Counted from the stretch's first letter, positions 24,430 to 35,600 are shown. The stretch: 64,000 nucleotides of DNA from Agrypnia vestita (GCA_016648135.1 JADDOH010000143.1:62001-126000); one strand, 5' to 3'. Notes: generated by a model not told the origin, from the letters alone. Program-made: numbers and translations.

Positions 24430-24688
24430 TACTGAATTTATCCACAGGGGGATGATTATTTAATTAAGATAAAATATAGGAGTCTCACAGAGACAAAGCT
24501 ATGAATATGAGAAACATGTGTGAAAGTCTTTTTATATGATGGCCCAGGGCTTACAATCTTTAATGGTGAACGTTGCATTGTGTAGAGTGATCACCAAAGC
24601 CAACTCATTTAGGTTGTAAGCTCTGAATCATTGTATTAAAAGACTTCCATACACGTTTGAGACTTCTATAGATTATCTTAATTAATAA
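24430..24688 (-). mobile_element. MITE-like family M copy with TTAATTAAGATAA ends
   Basis: TTAATTAAGATAA at 24459 and TTATCTTAATTAA at 24674 are inverted. Inside them, AGGAGTCTCACAGAGAC and GAGACTTCTATAGA are also roughly inverted. The central CATTGTGTAGAGTGATCAC and the outer ATTACTGAATTTATCCACAG are shared with other family M copies. Confidence 0.6.
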
Positions 24689-26054
24689 AATTTAATTCAA
24701 CTTCCGCTTCTATATCGCTCCTTATATCTATCGACTAATTAATTGGGCTGTGTGATGTCATTTCATTTGCTTGTTACACATTTTAAATATTTAATCACGC
24801 TACCATGCATGTAAAAAATCTAATACCTTATGTTTGTTGTATATGTGTAGGCCTTCGTACAACAATCGGACAAGAAGAAAAATATATTGTTAAAAATTTA
24901 ACTATCACAAATTTTGAGCGAGAACTTGATCATACTCGATATATTTTTTCTGATGCAGACCCAGTACGGAAAGAAGCGTAGAAATTTGGACCAAACCAGC
25001 TATCGAAAATTACAAGACGAAATAAAAAAGTTAAGCTCTGTTCAAACACCACTGTTACAATGTTTTGCAAAAATAGTAGTTTTGAGTAATTAATTTAATT
25101 AGTATGTATTCATTCAGTTAATAAAAAAATATGCACTGTTTTTTTTTCTTTGATATATAGTTCTTTCTTTTTCTTTTTCTTCTCTAATATCAATAGGTAC
25201 ATCACGTAACAATTTTTATTATCTAATATCAATAGATACATCACGGTGGATTAATTGGAATTAATCCTACTGTTTATTTGATTTATGCGATTTCGCTTAG
25301 CGCGAGTGGTAGCAGGCCGAGTTATTGGCGCTTAGCGAATTTTTTTCTAATATTATTTATCGATATGGTAATTAGTTTATGAGGCAGCAAGATTATTTTA
25401 GTTTACACTAAATTATACTTTATACTACACTCACGTTGATTTTTTTTTTATTTATTCACAAATACCTTATCTATATTAATGTCCTGTCTAAAAATAAATA
25501 AATTAAAGGTTATTTTGGTATCTATTCGCATAGACATAGTACCTACTTTTACATTTAAGAAAGGTAAGCGCACTAATTTTATATTTATAAATCCCCCTAT
25601 TAATAATATACATTACATAATTAGTACCACGCTTGGTATGTTACGTTCTTCGCCTGAGATAAACATATTGATGTAATCATCTTTTTTATCAATGTAGATT
25701 TCTTTTGGTGATTGTATTGAAAGATTTGTAATAACGATCAATTATAAGAAATGGTAGTTCCAAAGCATACTGTTAACATAGCAAAATGTTACATGGGCGA
25801 AGAACAAGAGTAGACAACTTGATGTTAAACAGTTTTAGAATCCATAAATGGTTTTGGTTTAATAATACGACTACACGATGATTGATTCTCTCACATTCAA
25901 GATTTCCCATTTCATGAACTTTATTATAGTAGGTAGGTATATCATATGCATATTGTTCTTCGAGTTAATTAAGCGTATTGAAAAATATATTTTACTACCT
26001 AAGTTTGTTAATACGCTATTTAAATTGTAGTGGGGCGGAAAGTTCCACATTCTT
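24689..26054. other. Intergenic, no gene
   Basis: A short direct repeat (TCTAATATCAATAG then A/GTACATCACG) occurs at 25184-25243. CGCTTAGCG occurs twice near 25293 and 25330. A degenerate protein-like patch at 24955-25080 (ADPVRKEA) could not be assigned. Confidence 0.5.
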
Positions 26055-26282
26055 TATAATAAGTCAACCATAAAGAATCCTCTTGGCAACCCCGGAGGGA
26101 AGACGGCCGGTGGGTCGACCCAGATTAAGCTGGGAGAGACAACAAAAAAATGCAATTGAAAACAGAATGGGTCTGGACTGGTTGACTCGAGCAGAAGCAG
26201 CGCAAGACAGGGGATCATGGAAGCACCTTGTCGAGAGTCTGTGGGCCCCCAACCCTACTAGGACGAGGGGAAGAAGATGATG
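26055..26282 (+). mobile_element. LINE ORF2 C-terminal fragment
   Basis: The frame reads ATPEGRRPVGRPRLSWERQQ, then LDWLTRAEAAQDRGSWKHLV. The GRRPxGRPxxxW...AQDRxxW pattern is the usual extreme C-terminus of RTE-type insect LINE ORF2. It runs to AGGGGAAGAAGATGATGATG. Confidence 0.8.
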
Positions 26283-28446
26283 ATGATGAAGTCAACGGTA
26301 TTATTGTGGATTCAACTGATAGAAAAAATATAGATTGCATACATCGGCAAACCCCATCCCTACCCGAATATAGATAATCAAGAACAAATCTACGCAATTT
26401 ACACTTTGAGGTCAGTGTCAACAGTATCGATAATCCAAATATCGCCCAAAAGACTTGATTATTTACTATCAAGAAATGTTATTCGCGTTATCAACACATT
26501 TGTAAATATGTCGTATTTATGATAAAATACTCAGAACTTATTCAAAGAGAAACGATGTAGCTCTAAAAAACATAATTTATAATATTTGCTAAAGTGAGGT
26601 AGAAAAATAATCTTATGAACCATTGTCAACTGGGTGATTGCGAATGACAAGAAGAGAAAGAAGACAAGAATGCGTTACTGCTTGCAGTATGATCGCCAAA
26701 TTTTAACACTTACCTATTTATTTCTTTGAACTTGGCTACGTCTTGTATAAAACGGTAGTGGTTTATAAAGGCTTAATACACGTGATTAGTATCCCTTAGA
26801 TGATAATATAGAAGATAACTTGGAGAATAGAAGTGACTAGTCACTGGAAGGCTAGAGAAGAAGAGCTCGATCAAATACGCTACTGGCTATGCAGTTGGCA
26901 CTTTTATTCGAACTGCGGTCTGCAGAGAAAAGAGGAGGAATATTGTTGAGAGCAGCAAAAAGGCATAATAGACGCGAATTGTGGTTATGTCCGCAACCCA
27001 AATTTAATAAAATTCCGACTTCTGTCTAGAAACACCAACATTTTAGTTTACCGGTGCTTAAAAACGCCTATCACACCAAAAGCTTACATATTTATGAGCC
27101 TAAGATTTTGATTATGAAAAATGAATGTTAACGAGATATTTTTGAGAGAAAATTTTTGAAATCCTTTCGATTCCTTTTTGTGGGATTATTTGAAATAAAT
27201 GGTTTATTAAATAAAAAACACAAATATTTGATGATTTAAAATTGAATATTGAATGCTGAATTCACGAAATTAGGCCAAATTTGTTTGATAAAGTCATAGA
27301 AAATTGGGTTTGATGAATTCAATCCAGTAAACGAAACCATGGTGGCCATTTAAATGACGTTTTATTTAAAACATAATGTAATAGTTTGTAGTTCAAATTT
27401 TTTTTGGTTGTGTCTTAAACTGTTTTTATTTTATTATAATTTAAAATCATAATCAAAATATTTTATTGGGAAATCCTATACACACTTTGTTTAATGAGAT
27501 GAGCATCGAGCGTCTCAAGTTTTATTAAAAAGGGATAACTTCGATAGTTGAGCACGTGGCTTGTGGAGAGGAAGACCGAACAGCATCCGAAAAGTCATTG
27601 CTGTACACAAGACCGACAGCATGCCTGTGATTGGGAATGTCAAAGTTTAGCTGGATTAATAAAACATCCATATAAGTGTTTTCTAGGGTTCGCCATAGCA
27701 CTAGTGACGAGGTTGCAAACCTTATTCAGTGTGGATTTGTATTTTTGTATGTGACACTGTTCCGCTATATGCAATACAATGTCACAATGACCTTGTCCCC
27801 AAGTTTAAATACGAAAAATGGTTTCTGATCTAAATTAGGTGTAGCTATTGATGGATTTGGGTGTAATACATCTGTAATATTTGTAATTTATAATATTAAT
27901 AAAAAAAGGTTTAAAAGGCATGTGTGTTTATAATATTTATAAAAAAATGTTTAAAAGATATATGTGTACCTACATCTGTCTTAGAAAAAAAAAGAACTGA
28001 AAAAGAAAGACGTTAGATTAAATCAAAATAAGTATTTTTGTAAACACATAAACATTATCTTGAATACATAAAATATTCAAGAAGTTTAAAGTGAAGATGT
28101 ATAAAGATATATTTGGCAGTCATTTCAGAATCAATAGTAGGATAAAGAAAGCATCGCTACACAGATAAAATTACCCGAAAATTCACAATGGCCTTGAAAA
28201 CCCGGACGCATATTTGATAACATTGTAAAACGCTTGACACGAATCATTTTCAAGGCTTATTACTGTACCGGCCTCGGCTTAAATGTTATCAGTGTGTCAT
28301 AAAAAGCCAACATGTTAAAGCCAATCACATTTATGATATGACAAATTATGACACAGGTGTCACGGAGGTGTAAGGCAGATCCAAATTGAATAATAATGAT
28401 AATTCTATCGTAGAGATGTTTTAAATGAATTGGAAATGAGATAATT
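26283..28446. other. Intergenic with one decayed LINE patch
   Basis: 27490-27640 aligns by eye with the family B tail at 16540-16625 (GAGATGAGCATCGAGCGTCT against GAGATAAGCGCCTCAAGG; GAAGACCGAACAGCATC against GGATGACCGAACTGCAG). A patch at 26940-27010 with LLRAAKRHNRRELWLCPQPK reads as protein-like but was not identified. The rest is AT-rich. Confidence 0.45.
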
Positions 28447-28448
28447 TA

Positions 28449-28607
28449 GGACCGGTTGCATCAACTAAGTTTATAGTAATCTTTCGTTTAGATATTATCC
28501 ACCAATCACACAAACCGGTTCGTTTCAATATTATCCACCAATCACATAAATCGTAAAATCTATGGTTTCTATTAAAGATTACTATAATCCAAGTTGATAA
28601 AACCGAT
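28449..28607. mobile_element. Short MITE, about 31-bp inverted ends
   Basis: Left GGTTGCATCAACTAAGTTTA followed by TAGTAATCTTT is inverted relative to AAAGATTACTATAATCCAAG followed by TTGATAAAACC. The centre has a direct pair of ATTATCCACCAATCACA. Confidence 0.75.
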
Positions 28608-28993
28608 CTTAAGACGTACATATATAGGCAAATCTATTGATGATATCCAAATCAATAAAATACCAAAAAAATTGAAAAACCGTGTTTTTCGGTTTTCTTT
28701 TTTAAACATGAGTAAAAAAGAAGATAAAAAATTGTTTGATTTTAATTAAAAGAAAAAGGAATACACAACAATAAATTTTAAACAGTTTATGTTTGACCTT
28801 AATTATTACAAAACAAAAAAACATGATTTTTTTTTGAAAGTGAAAAATAAAATTTAAGATATAGGTACTAATCGAGTTCATAATTTCGTAAAAAAATTGC
28901 ACTGAGGGAAAAAGGGCTTTCAGTTTATACAGGTGACGATTTGACAGTAGAGGGCGCTTGTGGAACGGTTCATTAAATTTAAAATAATGACAG

Positions 28994-29803
28994 TTATTGA
29001 GCATCGTAAGTGTTTTAAGATTATTTTTAGGATATATATCGAATTAGAAGAATAAAGACTTCTGATATTCAAAATATTATTGAGTTATTGAGCATCATTA
29101 GTGTTTTAAGATTATTTTTAGGATATATATCGGATTAGAAGAATAAAGACTTCTGATATTCAAAATATTATTGAGTTATTGAGCATCATTAGTGTTTTAA
29201 GATTATTTTTAGGATATATATCGGATTAGAAGAATAAAGACTTCTGATATTCAAAATATTATTGAGTTATTGAGCATCATTAGTGTTTTAAGATTATTTT
29301 TAGGATATATATCGTATTAGAAGAATAAAGACTTCTGATATTCAAAATATTATTGAGTTATTGAGCATCATTAGTGTTTTAAGATTATTTTTAGGATATA
29401 TATCGGATTAGAAGAATAAAGACTTCTGATATTCAAAATATTATTGAGTTATTGAGCATCATTAGTGTTTTAAGATTATTTTTAGGATACATATCGGATT
29501 AGAAGAATAAAGATTTCTGATATTCAAAATATTATTGAGTTATTGAGCATCATTAGTGTTTTAAGATTATTTTTAGGATACATATCGGATTAGAAGAATA
29601 AAGATTTCTGATATTCAAAATATTATTGAGTTATTGAGCATCATTAGTGTTTTAAGATTATTTTTAGGATACATATCGGATTAGAAGAATAAAGATTTCT
29701 GATATTCAAAATATTTTTGAGTTATTGAGCATCATTAGTGTTTTAAGATTATTTTTAGGATACATATCGGATTAGAAGAATAAAGATTTCTGATATTCAA
29801 AAT
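28994..29803. repeat. 91-bp minisatellite, nine copies
   Basis: The unit starts TTATTGAGCATCATTAGTGT, with starts at 28994, 29085, 29176, 29267, 29358, 29449, 29540, 29631 and 29722. Copies 2-5 share GGATATATATC and AAGACTTCT; copies 6-9 share GGATACATATC and AAGATTTCT. Copy 1 is the most diverged. No frame is conserved through the units. Confidence 0.97.
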
Positions 29804-29879
29804 ATTTAATCAAAATTCGATTTAATATCAGCCATAATATTCAAAACAATAACATTTTTATTAATATTACAACTTCGTG

Positions 29880-29965
29880 TAGATTATGACCAATGAGAAC
29901 CTGTCAAAGGAAGCAAGAGTAGAGGTACACAATGGCGTTCTAGTGCCAACTCAAGATGTATGTAG
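29880..29965 (+). mobile_element. LINE family A fragment
   Basis: The frame reads MTNENLSKEARVEVHNGVLV followed by PTQDV. This is the LSKxARLAVHNGVLVPTLMYGSE segment of family A, here broken after VPT. Confidence 0.7.
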
Positions 29966-29971
29966 AATATT

Positions 29972-30207
29972 AAACAAAGTTACTCGTAGTTAGTAGAAAA
30001 AGCTTCGGGAAAGTCTTCTTCATTAAATGTTGAATAGAAATATTCTTTAAGCTTTTAGTGTAATGTCGACAGTTGCGGAGATAAGCGACATCGCTTATAT
30101 CCGTAACTATCGACATTTCACCCAAAGTGTAAAGAATATTTCCTATTCAAAGATGAATGAAGAAAACTTACCGAGTTTTTGCTACTAACTACGAGACACC
30201 CTGTATA
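29972..30207. mobile_element. Foldback MITE (family F)
   Basis: A near-complete palindrome with arms of about 115 bases around 30089: AATGTCGACAGTTGCGGAGA against the reverse complement of TCCGTAACTATCGACATT; the outer ends are CTCGTAGTTAGTAG and CTACTAACTACGAGACACC. Partial single arms occur at 3500-3597 and 51345-51455. Confidence 0.8.
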
Positions 30208-30382
30208 AATTAAGCACTAATATGACTTTAAAAGTGACGGTTTAATTCACAAACATTTATTAAAGTAATCTCTTCATCTAAAGTGTCAAAATATTCATTT
30301 ACAGACAATATTTATTCTATATGATATAAATATTTAAAAATATATAGAAATTTCTCATATACACTTAAAACGTACATATATT

Positions 30383-30800
30383 TTGTCGCGGCACGCGGCT
30401 TCGGGAGACAAATGAAAACATTGGACGTTAATTAAAGATTTATTAATAAGTGATTAATTATTTTAATATATTGGTAATGTCACTAGGCACGAATTTAATC
30501 TGCAGCACTTTCTCGAATTCATACTACTTCGCAATTAATCACTCGTCTATGAAAACTCCGTTCAACTATCGCACGTAAGTAGGTTTTTCGCTTAATATTT
30601 CACTTAGTATTCTACGACTGGCTACTCTGGCCGCCGCTTCGTCGCTAATATCGCGTCAGTAAAAACGACAAAATAACTAAACTACGCCGCGACACGGGCG
30701 TGCCTTCTATAGGAAACATGTCGAATTTCCGATCATTCCAGACTTTTGTACTCCCGTCGCTTCCTGATTGTTCTAGACTTTCCTCAAATGTTATGACCAA
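30383..30800. repeat. Dispersed repeat, possible LTR (partner 16838-17310)
   Basis: It begins TGTCGCGGCACGCGGCTTCG and has GGGAGACAAATG, TTCGCAATTAATCACTCGTC, TTCTACGACTGGCTACTCTG and TTCCTGATTGTTCTAGAC in the same order as the partner. The short inverted pair TGTCGCGGC/GCCGCGACA lies at 30383 and 30685. Confidence 0.45.
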
Positions 30801-30965
30801 TTCCAGAGTTCAATAATGTATCCCAATACGTCCTAGGATGTACTAGAGACTTCGATGGTGTGGTTGTCATCGATATACAACAAGGGTTTTTACTCGTTAC
30901 AATATACGTACATTTCGTTCTATTTTGTGTAAGAATATTATCAGATATTTTTATTCTGAGAATTG

Positions 30966-31439
30966 AGGGGAATATCTCTCTGTTCTTTGTACAATTCCAC
31001 ACCCTTTAGCCGATCACACAAAATTATGCATAATCATTCCTTTAGACTGAGCTAACAAAGTATCATCCTCCCTTCTCTTGGCCACCCCACCCTCTCCTCA
31101 TATACATAAATATCATATATTTCAAACTAAACTGAGTGCCGTTCATTTCAAATTTTGTATACTTACACTTTAGGATCCTCAAGTAAACATTTATAATCCC
31201 CTTTTTTCCCTGACTACCCTATCACCTCCGATTACAAATTTATCAGACTTTTAATACTTTTACAGCACTTTTAATAACCCTAAAGAAGATATAGGCCTCC
31301 AATCAATGAAAATTACACCAAACATTCGTATATCACAAATTTTCAGAATGACAAAACAATGGCTACCTTCCCCCGTAAACTTCTATCTTAAACTATAACT
31401 AAATCTGAATTCCGAGCAACGCCGGGGGCGGGCCGCTAG
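30966..31439 (+). mobile_element. Helitron-like element, 5' end uncertain
   Basis: The 3' end GCAACGCCGGGGGCGGGCCG, then CTAG before a T (31436-31439), follows the Helitron terminus rule and resembles the 3' ends at 33974 and 3841. The 5' part (TCTCTCTGTTCTTTGTACAA, then CACACCCTTTAGCCGATCAC) aligns with the start of 33451-33974. No coding region. Confidence 0.6.
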
Positions 31440-31488
31440 TACTAAAATATAGAGACTTGACGCAAGGCTTCATGGTAAATAAATTGCA

Positions 31489-31755
31489 TTATTTTTTCTT
31501 CATTGTCTTAAGGGATATTCCCTTGTCGCTTAGGCGCTCCCTATTCATCCCTGTTAGGTTACTCATATCCGTGTACCTACTCCATCGCCGGTACATGAAA
31601 TCCTTCCATACTTTCCTTCTAATTTCCCTTCTTGTATTAAATTTGTTATCAAACGATTGTGGCGGAGAACATAACACAATACCGTTGTGGAAAATCTCAA
31701 TTGTTATGGCCGGAAAAATAAATAATATTATCAAGAACAGTTTAAACGTCATCAT
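31489..31755 (-). CDS. Hypothetical small secreted protein, 88 aa
   Basis: The minus-strand frame starts MMTFKLFLIILFIFPAITIE, a good signal-peptide shape, followed by a basic Arg/Lys-rich body (TRREIRRKVWKDFMYRRWSR) ending KTMKKK. I do not recognise it. The overlapping plus-strand frame (31457-31891) is longer (144 codons) but has no recognisable protein and runs toward an A-rich tail at 31925-31955. Either may be chance; no TATA box or poly(A) signal clearly favours one. Confidence 0.25.
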   Translation of the reverse strand: MMTFKLFLIILFIFPAITIEIFHNGIVLCSPPQSFDNKFNTRREIRRKVWKDFMYRRWSRYTDMSNLTGMNRERLSDKGISLKTMKKK

Positions 31756-32017
31756 ATTTAAGTCAAGATCATTTCATAAGCGCAAGATATGTAATCATAG
31801 CCTAGTAGAGTGGCATAATCCACAAATTAAACAAAACAAAAAAATGTGTAAATTATCTTATGTTTTATCTTATGTTCTATTGTTAAATTAGCATTAAGTA
31901 TCTTATTTGTAAACAAGGATTTTTAAATAAATAAATAAAAAAAAAAAAAAAAAATAGTTTGGTTGTGAACTAAGTTGATAAATGGACAGTTACTTTACTT
32001 AGTTACTTTATGTAGGT

Positions 32018-32806
32018 ACCAGTGGCGTGCAGCGCCCTAAAGATTCTGGGAAGGGAAACAAATATTAATTAAATAATCCTCATCTTAAGAAAACTTCATG
32101 TCAATTCTTCATTTATCTCGCCCAAGAAATTTGCTCCATAGATATAGTCAAGTCGAGAAAAATACCGCGTATTTTTAAGGCTACGAGTTTTGTGTAATAG
32201 ACAAGTAAATTGAGCGTGCTTTGTCAAAAGGTCCTTTCCCAAGTGAAAACTATGCGCACGTCATCGCAGAAATTTTATTTTTTGCAAATTCCACCCAAAG
32301 CTTTCGGTGTAAATTCTATTTGTCTTTTCTATGATGAATGAAAATACAAATACCATCTGTCATCTGTCATATCATTATGATATCATGATATCATAAAATG
32401 TTTGATTAATTTTTGTGTAATGAAACGTATACTGAAATTCGTATTGTTCCCGATTTGATTATATATAAATCGTCTTCGAAATATATTGAAATTTTTTGTC
32501 GTATTAGCTTTACCTATATAAAATATTTATTTATTTGGGAAATATTGTTTACAAAACTTATTTTATAGTGCAGTTAATTTTGTGGATTGAAGCTACTCAA
32601 AATATTCATATACCCTTACAGGTGTATGCGTATATATATATAAGAGATATAGCTTATATATATATATATATTAGATATATATAAAGATGGATAGTATAGA
32701 TATTTATTGATTATATATATATATATATATATATATTTAATAAAGGTATACATAATAAAGTCGGTCACAGCATAACCTAAGTTTATACCCACTGCACGCC
32801 ACTGGT
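32018..32806. mobile_element. MITE with ACCAGTGGCGTGCAG ends
   Basis: 15-bp perfect terminal inverted repeats lie at 32018-32032 and 32792-32806, with a possible AGGT target duplication on both sides. The interior is AT-rich with long TATATA tracts at 32631-32735 and codes for nothing. Similar GTGCAGTGGG ends occur in 15231-15468. Confidence 0.8.
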
Positions 32807-33450
32807 AGGTACGTGCGTTGTGCAATGATAAAAAATAAATTGTTTCTGTTAATGCATCGATTTCACTTGTTGCCGGGCGTTTTTTTTTATCATTAAATAA
32901 CTTAATATCAGAGATTCATCGCTATCAAACGTCCCTGAACTTCGTGCGTCATTATATATAATAGTCGCAAACAATTTTTATTTGGATACTGTAAAAATAT
33001 TAAATTGAGTGATTGTGATCTAGAGATTTGAAAATTTACTGTCACTGATAGTAAATATTGCGCATGAGCTAATTTCTGATAATAATTCTTACAGATTTCA
33101 ATGCAGTTAATGTGAATCTTATTAAAATATGTATCCAAGTATCATATAACATACAGATTGATACTAAATCTAAAAAAATAGAAGCACAAAGCTTCTTTGA
33201 GATGAATGTTACTATTTTTGGCCATTATTACTATTTTTTCATTAACTACTTACGCCTCACCTCGAATAAAAAGTGGGCGATTATGATATTGATATAGATA
33301 GCAGAATTATAATGTTGATGATGAAGGGAAAGCGCCCACGCTTTTATTTGGAGAGTGAGGCAATCATTTATTGGCCGAAAATTTATTTTTTACTTTTTGG
33401 CCACGGATAAGATTTTTACTGGCTAACTCGTCAAAAATGACCTGCTTTTA

Positions 33451-33974
33451 TCTATACCTATAAAACTCAATGTCTGTCTGTCTGTCTGTTCTCTATACAA
33501 ATCCACACCGTTTGTCTGATTCATTTCGAATTTTGCATACTTATGCTTTAGGACCCGGCGGGTAACACAGGCAACATTTTCCCCCTATTCTCATACCCCT
33601 TCCCCTCACCCTGACATATTTTCGATGCAAATCTGTACCGTTTGACCGATCGGACTCAAAATTTGGAAACTTATTCTTTAGGACTCGGCGGGTAATATAT
33701 GCGACATTTACCCCCTATTCTTTTAACCCTTCCTCTCCCCTGATATGTTTTCAATGTAAATCTTTACCTTTCGACCGATCGGACTCAAAATTTTTAAACA
33801 TAATCTTTAGGACCTGGTGGATAACATATGCGAAAATTCCCCCCTATTCTTTTACCCTATCGCCTCCCCCTGTATATTTTCGATGCAACTCTATACCGTT
33901 AAAATCTAACTTTTGTTTACTCTCACAAATATATTTTAAACTTAACCCGTGCAACGCCGGGTATGAACAGCTAG
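33451..33974 (+). mobile_element. Helitron-like non-autonomous element
   Basis: It begins TCTATACCTATAAAACTCAA after an A, then a GTCT microsatellite, and ends GTGCAACGCCGGGTATGAAC followed by AGCTAG before a T. The interior holds three to four degenerate units of about 120 bases, each with CCGATCGGACTCAAAATTT, TTTAGGAC(C/T)(C/T)GG and CCCCCTATTCTT. No target duplication is expected or seen. Confidence 0.75.
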
Positions 33975-34111
33975 TTATATAAATATTCTTTTTTTTTTAA
34001 CATTTACATATCACATATTTAAAAAACAGAATGAGAATTGATATTAATAAATTATTATTAATAGCGTTAATACGCTTACCCACTTTTAATAGAGAATTTA
34101 ATTCTCATTGC

Positions 34112-34160
34112 CATATATAGATATATATATATCTATTATATATATATATATATATATTAT
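34112..34160. repeat. AT-rich microsatellite
   Basis: Two AT dinucleotide runs separated by CTATTAT. Confidence 0.85.
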
Positions 34161-34162
34161 AT

Positions 34163-34252
34163 TAAATGCTGGAACCTGGACTCGAAACCACGGACCTCTG
34201 TGTTTCGCGCACAGCGTGTTATCAATTTCACTATCCCAGCGATTTAATAAGT
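34163..34252 (-). mobile_element. tRNA-like SINE head or tRNA pseudogene
   Basis: On the minus strand the sequence CTGGGATAGTGAAATTGATA continues into GTCCGTGGTTTCGAGTCCAG. The B box GGTTTCGAGTCC is at 34189-34178. It lacks a full cloverleaf, so a SINE head or tRNA relic is more likely than a working tRNA. Confidence 0.5.
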
Positions 34253-34373
34253 CGTCAATATTTGATAGTTATATGGTTCTCATTGAATTATTAATTCACT
34301 TATTTTATATTATTCCATTTTTATTCGGGAAATAATCGAATGTTTGTTTTTCTTTATTTCATTTGTTGTATTA

Positions 34374-34830
34374 TAACAACCACCGAACAGATAAATATCG
34401 ACACAATAGAAGCAACATCGAGTACAAAGCGCATCACAAGGAGCCAGACAAACGCCATTAAGGCCAACAACGGCCGGGAACACCCAATATTTAATACAAA
34501 ATTCCCAAAAACCATTAAGGCCAATAATGACCAAAGTACCCAAATTTAAATTTTGACTTGTAGCTTGTTGGTCTTGTGGTTAGGACACTCGCCTCGAGAT
34601 CCAAAGGTCGCGGGTTCGAATCTCAGCCCAGACTAGCAAGTTAGTCCTATTTTCATAGCACAAGCGTTTAGCTTAGTTTGAAAATAGTAAGAATATTGAT
34701 GTGACACGTATTCCGTGTTCGGACGTGCTCACACTGCCCCTCGTGACAGAAATTTACTAACGAGACACCCTGAAGATGCCTGTTGTGATTCAGGCGAAAC
34801 GTCGGTTGACGAATGGTCCTTTTGAATATC
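34374..34830 (+). repeat. Retroelement-tail repeat P with hammerhead-like motif (copy 1)
   Basis: It shares with the inverted copy at 42535-42880 the blocks GCCATTAAGGCCAACAACGG, AACACCCAATATTTAATACA, CAGGCGAAACGTCGGTTGAC and GAATGGTCCTT. The motif CTGAAGA-stem-GAAAC lies at 34770-34800. Such motifs are typical of Penelope-like element ends, but no reverse transcriptase is visible here. The tRNA-derived SINE at 34558-34730 sits inside it. Confidence 0.55.
34558..34730 (+). mobile_element. tRNA-derived SINE, nested
   Basis: The same SINE as 21722-21895: GTGGTTAGGACACTCGCCTC, B box GGTTCGAATCTC (34613-34624) and the ending GTGACACGTATTCCGTGTTC. The inverted copy of the host repeat at 42660-42700 lacks it, which shows it inserted later. 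Confidence 0.8.
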
Positions 34831-34837
34831 AGATTTG

Positions 34838-35600
34838 GGACGGATGTATCTAAACTACCTATGTAATTTGAAGAAAACGACGTTAAACATTGTTTAATGA
34901 TTTTAGAAATACCTACTGGTAGCTATTATTCTCTTTTTATTTTTAAATGCAGGCGTATTTAAAAAGTGGAATCAGTATATTTATAATAATCGAACTATTC
35001 ACTAATCATTTAAATCAGATAATTTACAAATGATTTCCTCTTAGGTTCGAGTTTCGCGGATGACGGTCTAACCTTCAAAATTCTTAGAGAATTAAGGCAG
35101 TCCATTTTAGTTTCTAACTCTGTCGCTACATAATTTCATAAATTGTAATTAATTCACATTTGTTAACTTTTTCATACTATTGAATATATATTACTTCTTC
35201 TTAATACTTTTGTTATTGTATATTAATCTGTAATTATTATTATTTTTTTATCTCTGTTATTTTATGCTTACTTTTAACATTATTATGTTATTTTATATTA
35301 ACTCTGTATTCTACAAATTTTATTTTTATTATGTTATAATTACTCTCTCATTTTATATTATAAGGTAATTAGAAAAAAATCAAATTATTGTAATAGATTT
35401 TGTAACCGTTGAAATAAATAAATAAATAAAATAGTCACTTTGACAACAAACACAAGACCGCATCTAAAGATCAACTCGCACGCTATTATAAAACAAATAT
35501 CCGACTGAAAATAAGTGAGCTCGGAGATTTTCTAATGAAACGCTTGTTCGTTGCGTGAAGAAGAAGTAGAATTCGACAGCGGCGCTGTTATAACCAATGT
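34838..35600 (+). repeat. Dispersed repeat Q copy 1, interrupted
   Basis: Matches 44037-44447 almost base for base (GAAGAAAACGACGTTAAACA; AAATACCTACTGGTAG; AACGCTTGTTCGTTGCGTGA) but carries about 350 extra bases at 35082-35431. The class is unknown. Confidence 0.75.
35082..35431 (+). mobile_element. LINE 3'-end insertion with AAAT tail
   Basis: Absent from repeat Q copy 2, where CCTTCAAAA joins TAGTCACTTTG directly. The insert ends in four AAAT units and is bordered by a short AAAA(T) duplication. It has no coding part, so it is a heavily 5'-truncated LINE. Confidence 0.75.

Noticed and set aside
28994..29803. CRISPR-like array
   Set aside because: The 91-bp units are contiguous without unique spacers, in a eukaryotic genome; it is a minisatellite.
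34578..34625. Functional tRNA gene
   Set aside because: A- and B-box-like sequences are present, but the acceptor and anticodon stems do not form a complete cloverleaf, and the same sequence with a non-tRNA tail occurs at 21722-21895.
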